This document shows positions 14,441 to 19,830 of a stretch of DNA of 19,830 nucleotides, in pieces. The notes beneath the pieces are model-generated. The model worked only from the letters and a program-made list of their open reading frames with translations, was not told the DNA's origin and ran no database searches. Source of the DNA: an uncultured Collinsella sp. (GTDB lineage: Bacteria; Actinomycetota; Coriobacteriia; Coriobacteriales; Coriobacteriaceae); contig URRN01000014.1 in the NCBI GenBank assembly GCA_900550185.1, forward strand, positions 1 through 19,830. The letters run 5' to 3'. A program made the position numbers and the translations under genes. Positions within the stretch are counted from its first letter, which is position 1, and each line of letters opens with the position of its first letter.

Positions 14441-14567
14441 GGGACCCTACAGGGTAAAGCTCTGAAAATATTCCGCAGGACGCATGAAACCCCCGCCGCA
14501 CGAAGTGCGTAGCGGGGGTTTCATGCATGTCCGAGGACGTTTTCAGAGCTTTACCCTGTAGGGTCCC
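14441..14567 (-). repeat. Nested-hairpin element C downstream of pta
   Basis: A perfect 28-bp outer stem (14441-14468 with 14540-14567) encloses 71 bases containing a second stem of 15 bp (14482-14496 with 14512-14526) topped by CGCAC-GAA-GTGCG. In pta sense (minus strand) the core begins GTCCT and ends GCGGAA, as in elements A and B. It starts 15 bases after the pta stop codon. Confidence 0.85.
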
Positions 14568-14582
14568 GAGGGGATATGTTCG

Positions 14583-15563
14583 CTACTCAGCCATCTGAGC
14601 CTGGACGGCGGTGATGGCCACGACACCCACGATGTCGTCGGCAGAGCAGCCGCGCGACAGGTCGTTAACCGGCTTGGCGATGCCCTGCAGGATGGGGCCG
14701 TAGGCGTCAGCACCGGCGAAGCGCTGGACCAGCTTGTAGCCGATGTTGCCGGCCTCGAGGTCGGGGAACACGAGCACGTTGGCCTTACCGGCGACGGAGG
14801 AGCCGGGGGCCTTGAGCTGGGCGACGGTGGGGACGATGGCGGCGTCGAGCTGCAGGTCGCCGTCGATGGCGAGCTCGGGAGCCTTCTCCTTGCAGAACTT
14901 CACGGCCTCCTGGACCTTCTTTGCGACCTCGCCACCGGCGGAGCCCATGGTGGAGTAGGAGAGCATGGCCACGTGCGGCTCAACGTTGCCCATGAAGGTG
15001 GACCAGGAGTGGGCCGAGGCGATGGCGATCTCGGAGAGCTCGTCGGAGGACGGGTTGATGTTGAGGCCGCAGTCGGCGAAGATCAGCGTGCCGTCGGTAC
15101 CGAACTGCGGGGTGTCGGTGCACATCACGAAGAAGGCCGAGACCAGCTTGGTGCCCGGGGCGGTCTTGAGGATCTGAAGCGCAGGGCGCAGGGTGTCGGC
15201 GGTGGAGTGGCAGGCGCCGGAGACCAGGCCGTCGGCGTCGCCCATCTTGACCATCATGGTGCCAAAGTAGGTGGCGTCCATCACCTGGGCGCGAGCCTGC
15301 TCGATGGTAACGCCCTTCTTGGCGCGGAGCTCGGCAAACTTCTGCGCGTACTCCTCGTGCTTCTCGGCATTGCGCGGGTCGATGACGGTGGCGCCGGGAA
15401 CGTCGATCTCGTCGGGGTTGCCCAGGATGACGATCTTTGCCAGGCCCTCCTCGATGATCTTGGTGGCCGCGACGATGGTGCGCGGATCCTCGCCCTCGGG
15501 CAGGACGATCGTCTTAAGGTCGGCCTTGGCGGCAGACTTCATACGGTTAAGGAAATCGCTCAT
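14583..15563 (-). CDS. pta: Phosphate acetyltransferase
   Basis: This 326-residue enzyme is a short (class I) Pta that converts acetyl-CoA and phosphate to acetyl phosphate, the substrate of the acetate kinases encoded next door. Recognised family segments are KTIVLPEGEDPRTI, MVKMGDADGLVSGACHSTADTLRPALQ, PHVAMLSYSTMGSAGG and the C-terminal ANVLVFPDLEAGNIGYKL. Length matches short Pta enzymes (about 325-335 aa). AAGGAG precedes the ATG. It is convergent with ackA2 instead of in an operon with it, and diverges from glf. Nested hairpin element C directly follows its stop codon. Confidence 0.95.
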   Translation of the reverse strand: MSDFLNRMKSAAKADLKTIVLPEGEDPRTIVAATKIIEEGLAKIVILGNPDEIDVPGATVIDPRNAEKHEEYAQKFAELRAKKGVTIEQARAQVMDATYFGTMMVKMGDADGLVSGACHSTADTLRPALQILKTAPGTKLVSAFFVMCTDTPQFGTDGTLIFADCGLNINPSSDELSEIAIASAHSWSTFMGNVEPHVAMLSYSTMGSAGGEVAKKVQEAVKFCKEKAPELAIDGDLQLDAAIVPTVAQLKAPGSSVAGKANVLVFPDLEAGNIGYKLVQRFAGADAYGPILQGIAKPVNDLSRGCSADDIVGVVAITAVQAQMAE

Positions 15564-15615
15564 GTTACTCCTTACAAGCGTTTCGCTAAGCTCCAGGCGC
15601 CCGGCTGTTCACGAA

Positions 15616-15638
15616 TAAACCCGCTGCTAGCGGGTTTA
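15616..15638 (-). promoter_or_regulatory. Hairpin in the pta leader
   Basis: AAACCCGC and GCGGGTTT form a perfect 8-bp stem with a 5-base loop; the minus-strand continuation is ATTC. It lies between the likely pta start of transcription and the pta start codon, so it could act as a weak attenuator. It shares AAACCC/GGGTTT with the hairpin before ackA1. Confidence 0.45.
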
Positions 15639-15690
15639 CCTTTCAATTATGTACGCCGCGATGCTTGAGCTTTCCTTGTGTGGCAAGCTC

Positions 15691-15716
15691 ATTATAGGAC
15701 GCATTAGCGCTATAAT
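15691..15716. promoter_or_regulatory. Divergent -10 elements for pta and glf
   Basis: TATAAT occurs on the minus strand (15696-15691, toward pta) and on the plus strand (15711-15716, toward glf), making an inverted pair TTATAG-N12-CTATAA. Neither has a strong -35. The two promoters are close enough to interfere with each other. Confidence 0.6.
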
Positions 15717-15795
15717 CGCTCTGATAAATATGTCTCGACGTATGTTCGAGAAAAAGCCCAGTTAAAAAGCGTGTGGCTTTTGACAAGGAGTATCG

Positions 15796-16998
15796 ATGCA
15801 GATTACCTCAGGCCTGCCTGAAGGCTTTAATGCCGGTGCGTACGACATGATCGTTGTCGGCGCCGGTTATGCCGGTGCCGTTTGCGCCCGCCGTCTTGCC
15901 GAAACTATCGGCTATCGTGTTGCCGTTTTGGAGCGCCGTAGCCACATTGCGGGTAATGCCTTCGACTGCACTGACGAGGCGGGAATCCTGGTCCACGAGT
16001 ACGGTCCGCACATCTACCACACCTTTAACGAGCGCGTGCACAACTTCCTGTCGCGCTTTACCAAGTGGACGGACTACCAGCACAAGGTGCTCGCCAACAT
16101 CAACGGCACCCTCATGCCCGTGCCCTTTAACCACGCGAGCCTTAAGCTCGCCTTTGGTGACGAGCGTGGCGAGGAGCTGTATCAGAAGCTCGTGGAGACC
16201 TTTGGCAAGGACGTCAAGGTACCCATTATGGAGCTGCGCAAGAAGAACGACCCCGACTTGGCTGAGGTCGCCGACTACGTCTACGAGAACGTCTTTTTGC
16301 ACTACACCATGAAGCAGTGGGGCCAGACGCCTGATCAAATCGATCCCTCGATCACCGGCCGCGTTCCCGTCTTTGTGGGCGACGATGATCGCTACTTCCC
16401 GCAGGCCCCCTTCCAGGGTATGCCGCAGGACGGCTACACGGCGCTGTTCGAGCATATGCTCGACCACGACCTGATCGACGTGTTCTGCGACGTGGACGCT
16501 CGCGATCTCTTTGAGATCGACGAGACCACCGTCAAGATCGGTGGCAAGGTCTACGGCGGCGAGATCGTCTATACCGGTCCGCTCGATGAGCTGTTTGCCC
16601 TTGATCTGGGCGCTCTTCCGTACCGTACGCTCGATATGAAGTTCGAGACGCTCGATATGGATCAGTTCCAGCCCGTGGGTACCGTCAACTACACCACGAG
16701 CGAGGACTACACGCGTATCACCGAGTTCAAGAACATGACCGGTCAGGTCCTGCCCGGCAAGACCACCATCATGAAGGAGTACTCCAAGGCCTATACGCCC
16801 GGCTCGGGCGAGACGCCGTATTACGCCATTCTTGAGCCCGAGAACCGTGAGCTCTATGAGCGCTATCTTGAGCGCGTCCAGAACCTGACAAACTTCCACC
16901 CGGTGGGTCGTCTGGCCGAGTATCGTTACTACGATATGGATGCTGTGACCAATTCCGCCCTCGATCTTTCGGATGAGATTATCGCCTGCCATGCATAA
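15796..16998 (+). CDS. glf: UDP-galactopyranose mutase
   Basis: This 400-residue flavoenzyme interconverts UDP-galactopyranose and UDP-galactofuranose in the cytoplasm, feeding surface glycan synthesis. The FAD Rossmann motif is VVGAGYAGAV (GAGYAG at 22-27), followed by ERRSHIAGN, YGPHIYHTFN, the substrate region VGDDDRYFPQAPFQGMPQDG and the C-terminal FHPVGRLAEYRYYDMD. Length is typical (about 370-400 aa). ACAAGGAG precedes the ATG. The last 8 bases overlap the glycosyltransferase start, indicating translational coupling. Confidence 0.95.
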   Translation: MQITSGLPEGFNAGAYDMIVVGAGYAGAVCARRLAETIGYRVAVLERRSHIAGNAFDCTDEAGILVHEYGPHIYHTFNERVHNFLSRFTKWTDYQHKVLANINGTLMPVPFNHASLKLAFGDERGEELYQKLVETFGKDVKVPIMELRKKNDPDLAEVADYVYENVFLHYTMKQWGQTPDQIDPSITGRVPVFVGDDDRYFPQAPFQGMPQDGYTALFEHMLDHDLIDVFCDVDARDLFEIDETTVKIGGKVYGGEIVYTGPLDELFALDLGALPYRTLDMKFETLDMDQFQPVGTVNYTTSEDYTRITEFKNMTGQVLPGKTTIMKEYSKAYTPGSGETPYYAILEPENRELYERYLERVQNLTNFHPVGRLAEYRYYDMDAVTNSALDLSDEIIACHA

Positions 16999-18022
16999 AG
17001 TCATAACATTCGGTATTCCCTCGTATAACGCCGCTAAGGACATGGACCATTGCATCACCTCCATCTTGGAGGGGAGCAATTATGCCACCGATATCGAGAT
17101 TATCGTGGTGGACGACGGCTCCAAGGATGAGACGGCCGCCAAGGCCGACGAGTGGGAGGCCCGTTATCCTGGAATCATCCGCGCGGTGCACCAGGAGAAT
17201 GGCGGCCACGGTATTGCCGTCCTTTCGGGTCTGCGCGAGGCGCAGGGCACCTACTACAAGGTTGTCGACTCGGACGACTGGCTTGACGGCGCTGCCCTTT
17301 CGACCATGCTGTCGATTCTGCGCGGCTTTGAAGAGCGCGACCAGCGCGTTGACCTGTTTATCTCGAACTACGTGTACGAGAAGGTTTACGAGGGTACGCA
17401 TACGGCCATTGGTTACAAGTTTGCCCTGCCTCGAAAAAAGATCTTTACCTGGGACCAGATCGGCCATTTCCGTTTGGACCAGAATCTGCTCATGCACAGC
17501 CTGTGCTATCGCACGGATGTGCTGCGCGAGTCCAACCTGCCCATGCCGCCGCACACGTTCTATGTGGACAACATCTACGCCTACGTGCCACTGCCGCGTT
17601 GCAAGACCATGTACTACGCCGACATCGACCTCTACCGCTACTTTATCGGCCGCGAAGGTCAGAGCGTCAACGAGGCAACGATGGTCAAGCGTCTGGACCA
17701 GCAGTTCCGTGTTACGCGTATCATGATGGAGTCGTACCACCTGTACAGCGATGTTGAGTCGTCGCGCCTGCGTTCGTACATGATGGGCTACTTCACCATG
17801 ATGATGGCGATCTGCTCGGTGCTTACCAAGCTTTCCGAGGAAGATTGCGCCGACGAGCGCCTAAAGACGCTGTGGAATGATTTGAAGGCCTACGACGAGC
17901 GCATGTATCGTCGTGCCCGCTACGGCGTGGTCGGGTTCTTCACCAATCTGCGCGGACGGGCCGGAGACAAAACTACACTCGGCCTATACCGTCTTGCCTC
18001 AAAGATCTTTAAATTCAACTAG
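16991..18022 (+). CDS. GT2 family glycosyltransferase
   Basis: This 343-residue protein has the GT-A fold signature of family 2 transferases: TFGIPSYNAA at the N-terminus, IIVVDDGSKDET (nucleotide-sugar binding) and DSDDW (metal-binding DXD). ATG 16991 lies inside the last codons of glf in another frame, an 8-base overlap. The C-terminus ends LYRLASKIFKFN, and the same tail is found as an inverted remnant 160 bases further on. Coupling to glf suggests use of UDP-galactofuranose or a role in a galactofuranose-containing polymer, but the acceptor and donor are not shown by the sequence. No membrane helix is obvious. Confidence 0.9.
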   Translation: MHKVITFGIPSYNAAKDMDHCITSILEGSNYATDIEIIVVDDGSKDETAAKADEWEARYPGIIRAVHQENGGHGIAVLSGLREAQGTYYKVVDSDDWLDGAALSTMLSILRGFEERDQRVDLFISNYVYEKVYEGTHTAIGYKFALPRKKIFTWDQIGHFRLDQNLLMHSLCYRTDVLRESNLPMPPHTFYVDNIYAYVPLPRCKTMYYADIDLYRYFIGREGQSVNEATMVKRLDQQFRVTRIMMESYHLYSDVESSRLRSYMMGYFTMMMAICSVLTKLSEEDCADERLKTLWNDLKAYDERMYRRARYGVVGFFTNLRGRAGDKTTLGLYRLASKIFKFN

Positions 18023-18054
18023 CTGCTGAGTAATCGCTGCTGATAGGTTGACTG

Positions 18055-18164
18055 GGCCCCTTGGCCTTTAGTTTGCTACTGCGAACAGTCCTGCTCGCAC
18101 GGAAAGCACATTAAGTGCTTTCCGGCTCGTGCGGAACTTGTATCAAACTAAAGGCCAAGGGGCC
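18055..18164 (+). repeat. Nested-hairpin element A downstream of the glycosyltransferase
   Basis: A perfect 21-bp outer stem (18055-18075 with 18144-18164), ending GTTTG/CAAAC at the inside, encloses 68 bases. The core has AGTCC/GGAACT closing pairs, CGCAC/GTGCG, a bulge GGCTC, a GGAAAGCAC/GTGCTTTCC stem and an ATTAA loop. It begins 33 bases after the glycosyltransferase stop codon and is oriented with that gene. No U-tract follows the element. Element B has the same core with two compensatory pair changes. Confidence 0.9.
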
Positions 18165-18188
18165 TCTGCTATAAGAATCGATTGTCAG

Positions 18189-18242
18189 CTAGTTGAATTT
18201 GAAGATCTTCGACGCGCGGTACACAGGGGCCTGGGCTGAAAA
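18189..18242 (-). pseudogene. Remnant of a second glycosyltransferase C-terminus
   Basis: On the minus strand this stretch reads FFSAQAPVYRASKIFKFN and then a stop, closely resembling the C-terminal tail LYRLASKIFKFN of the preceding glycosyltransferase. The DNA of the tail and following bases matches that gene in inverted orientation at 23 of 24 positions (18002-18025 versus 18186-18209). No upstream gene body remains because element B lies directly behind it. It is probably debris of an inverted duplication or a deleted glycosyltransferase gene. Confidence 0.65.
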
Positions 18243-18256
18243 GAATCTGGTTGGTA

Positions 18257-18381
18257 GGTTGCCCGGTGGGGCTTGGTTATGTTTGTCGCGAGTTCCGCAC
18301 GAGCCGAAGAGCACTTAATGTGCTCTTCGTGCGAGCCAGGACTGTAGAGCAGCAAACATAACCAAGCCCCACCGGGCAACC
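18257..18381 (-). repeat. Nested-hairpin element B downstream of the P1 peptidase
   Basis: A perfect 29-bp outer stem (18257-18285 with 18353-18381) encloses 67 bases. Read on the minus strand, the core matches element A: AGTCCT, CTCGCAC, a GAAGAGCAC/GTGCTCTTC stem with an ATTAA loop, the bulge GGCTC, and GTGCGGAACT. The outer stem sequence is different from A except for the inner GTTTG/CAAAC. It starts 13 bases after the P1 peptidase stop codon, in the same direction as that gene. Confidence 0.9.
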
Positions 18382-18393
18382 GGTCAGGTTAGG

Positions 18394-19395
18394 TTACTTC
18401 GCGGCGCCGGGGATGCCGTGGGAGGTTTTGGCGGTTTTGGCTCCGTTTACGATGGCGGTTTGCAGGGCCCTTACGGCGAGCATGCCCAGCAGGTCCAGGG
18501 GCACGGCGGCGCTTGCCTGGGTGCCCAGCTTGCCGCTGGCGAGGGTGTAGATGGTGTCGCCGTCGTTGGTGGTGTGCGTGGGGCGAATGGCGTGCGCGTA
18601 GGCGTCTGCGGCCATCTGGGAGACCTTGGTGGCCTGGGCCTTAGTGAGCTCCACGTTGGTGACGATGCAGCTGATGGTGGTGTTGGTGCGATCGAGCGGC
18701 ATTTGCATGGAACCGGCGGCGGCGAAGGCTGCGAGCTCCATGTCGACGATCTGGTCGCTATCGACTGCGGCGCGCATGCCGGCGATCCACTCACCGGTGA
18801 AGGGGTCGACGACATTGCCGCAGGCGTTGACCGAGACCACGGCGCCCACCTTGACGGGGCCGAGCGCCACGGCGGCAGCGCCAAGGCCGGCCTTCATGCA
18901 GGTGGCAGGGCCCATGAGCTTACCCACGGTAGCGCCGGTACCGGCGCCTACGTTGCCCTGCTCGAGCGTAGCGGGGGTGTTGTCGAGCGCCTCGCGCACG
19001 GCGGCGATGCCAGCCTCGATATCGGGGCGTACCGTGGGGTCGCCAAAAGCGAGGTCGAAGATGCAGCTGGAGCATACGATGGGCACCTGCGTGGGGCCGA
19101 CGGGCAGGCCAATGCCGCGGCTCTCGAGCTCGCGGGCCACACCGCTTGCGGCCTCGAGACCAAAAGCCGATCCGCCCGAAAGGCAGACGGCGTGGACCTT
19201 GTCGACGGTGTTCTCGGGGCGAAGCAGGTCGGTCTCGCGCGATGCCGGGGCACCGCCGCGAACGTCAACGCCGCCCGTTGCGCCTTCGGTTGCCACAATT
19301 ACGGTGCAACCGGTGCCGGCCTCCTCGTCCGTATAGTTGCCAAAGCAAAAGCCATCGACATCACAAACGTCAATGGCTTCAAGCAGTGTGTCCAT
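18394..19395 (-). CDS. P1/S58 family peptidase (DmpA-like)
   Basis: This 333-residue protein belongs to the P1/S58 family (DmpA-type aminopeptidases, self-processing Ntn-fold enzymes). Family segments include GCTVIVATEGATGGVDVRGG, AVCLSGGSAFGLEAA, and QGNVGAGTGATVGK. The stretch RTNTTISCIVTN (about residues 236-247) corresponds to the self-cleavage/nucleophile region, with Thr239 or Thr240 as candidate nucleophile (DmpA has Ser). I chose ATG 19395 because AGGAG precedes it and the protein then begins at the usual position; a longer open frame upstream is not supported. No signal peptide is visible. Element B follows its stop codon. Confidence 0.88.
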   Translation of the reverse strand: MDTLLEAIDVCDVDGFCFGNYTDEEAGTGCTVIVATEGATGGVDVRGGAPASRETDLLRPENTVDKVHAVCLSGGSAFGLEAASGVARELESRGIGLPVGPTQVPIVCSSCIFDLAFGDPTVRPDIEAGIAAVREALDNTPATLEQGNVGAGTGATVGKLMGPATCMKAGLGAAAVALGPVKVGAVVSVNACGNVVDPFTGEWIAGMRAAVDSDQIVDMELAAFAAAGSMQMPLDRTNTTISCIVTNVELTKAQATKVSQMAADAYAHAIRPTHTTNDGDTIYTLASGKLGTQASAAVPLDLLGMLAVRALQTAIVNGAKTAKTSHGIPGAAK

Positions 19396-19417
19396 GTTTT
19401 CTCCTATCGGTTTTCCG

Positions 19418-19434
19418 CCGGGCCTTATGCCCGG
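19418..19434. other. Small GC hairpin upstream of the P1 peptidase gene
   Basis: CCGGGC and GCCCGG form a 6-bp stem with a 5-base loop, about 20 bases before the P1 peptidase start. It may be a leader hairpin; no U-tract is present. Confidence 0.35.
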
Positions 19435-19464
19435 TCGGGATCCGTACGGTACGCCAAAATTGTA

Positions 19465-19487
19465 GGCGCTGGGGGATGCCCAGCGCC
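19465..19487 (-). terminator. Hairpin after the Maf gene
   Basis: GGCGCTGGG and CCCAGCGCC form a perfect 9-bp stem with a 5-base loop, 8 bases after the maf stop codon. The minus-strand continuation TACAATTTTGG contains a short T-run and also a TACAAT stretch that could be the -10 of the P1 peptidase promoter. Confidence 0.55.
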
Positions 19488-19495
19488 AGATGCAA

Positions 19496-19830
19496 TTACG
19501 AGAGTTTTTGAATCGCGCGTGCGACGCGAGCGATGGGCAAGCCCACCACGTTGTAGAAGTCACCCGAAATATCGTGCACAAGCATGCGGCCGCCTGTGCC
19601 TTGGATGCCGTAGGCCCCGGCCTTGTCCATGGGTTCGCCGGAGGCAACATAGCGCTCGATCTGCTCTTCGGTAAGCTCATAGAACGTCACGTCGGCCACA
19701 TCGACAAACGACAGGCTCTCGGCGGCATGCGGAGCTGTAGCGTCGCCGTCTTTAACGATGCAGACGCCGGTTGCGACCTGGTGCGTGCGGCCCGAAAGCT
19801 CGCGGAGCATGGTGCGCGCCTCGTCCCCGT
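19496..19830 (-). CDS. maf: Maf family nucleotide pyrophosphatase, N-terminus outside window
   Basis: This is the C-terminal ~111 residues of a Maf/YhdE-type nucleoside triphosphate pyrophosphatase, which hydrolyses non-canonical or modified nucleotides. Diagnostic segments are DEARTMLRELSGRTHQVATGV, then FVDVADVTFYELTEEQIERYV, then the catalytic EPMDKAGAYGIQG and VVGLPI near the end. The gene continues past the right edge of the window, so the start is not seen; the internal ATG at 19810 is not the true start. A hairpin and the P1 peptidase gene follow on the same strand. Confidence 0.92.
   Translation of the reverse strand, partial: GDEARTMLRELSGRTHQVATGVCIVKDGDATAPHAAESLSFVDVADVTFYELTEEQIERYVASGEPMDKAGAYGIQGTGGRMLVHDISGDFYNVVGLPIARVARAIQKLS

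Noticed and set aside
15808..17079. 423-codon minus-strand open frame over glf
   Set aside because: It is the mirror of a well-conserved gene and has no ribosome binding site or domain.
18185..18379. 64-codon minus-strand frame through element B
   Set aside because: It runs through the hairpin; the meaningful frame in this area is the one that matches the glycosyltransferase tail.
18023..18393. CRISPR array or tandem repeats suggested by recurring motifs
   Set aside because: The repeats are inverted and nested, with no regular spacers.
18418..19674. 418-codon plus-strand open frame over the P1 peptidase
   Set aside because: Gly/Val-rich antisense shadow of the S58 gene.

Overview
The window looks like chromosome from a Coriobacteriia actinobacterium, most likely Collinsella or a close relative. 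This rests on the high GC content, the C/G-ending codons, and the combination of short Pta and AckA fermentation genes, exonuclease VII, a YugP-type protease and a Glf/glycosyltransferase pair. The genus is an inference; no rRNA or marker gene is present. The first ~100 bases are partly artificial: a T10 spacer plus an Illumina P7/Nextera index adapter (47-102) is fused to genomic DNA, so bases 1-46 should not be treated as linked to what follows.

Region 89-1670 (minus strand) is a predicted tryptophan-uptake module: extended -10 promoter, a 22-residue leader peptide with three consecutive Trp codons, an intrinsic terminator with a UUCG loop, a TrpP-like ECF S component and a truncated ECF ATPase. 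This is the layout of ribosome-mediated attenuation. Region 1799-4916 (minus) holds a secreted, membrane-anchored C69 dipeptidase, then a diacylglycerol/YegS-type lipid kinase coupled to a 30-residue membrane peptide. Region 5015-9178 (plus) is housekeeping: ribonuclease D, a YugP-type zinc protease, XseA, XseB and a HIT protein. Region 9220-11390 is visibly AT-richer and carries a LysR regulator next to an MFS exporter, probably an accessory insertion.

Region 11511-15563 is the acetate branch: two tandem acetate kinase paralogues of identical length (392 aa) converge on pta. The first paralogue has unusual active-site substitutions; the second has a Rex-like operator upstream. pta and glf diverge from overlapping promoters. 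Region 15796-18022 is a Glf (UDP-galactopyranose mutase) plus GT2 glycosyltransferase pair overlapping by 8 bases, suggesting galactofuranose-containing surface glycan synthesis. Region 18394-19830 (minus) holds a P1/S58 (DmpA-like) peptidase and the C-terminal part of a Maf pyrophosphatase.

The most unusual structures are three large nested hairpins (14441-14567, 18055-18164, 18257-18381). Each begins 13-33 bases after the stop codon of a gene and is oriented with that gene. Each has a perfect but gene-specific outer stem of 21-29 bp. The inner core is shared: two copies are nearly identical and differ by compensatory base-pair changes, which suggests a conserved structured RNA or mobile element of the 3' UTR. 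One of them sits between the glycosyltransferase tail and an inverted remnant of the same tail.
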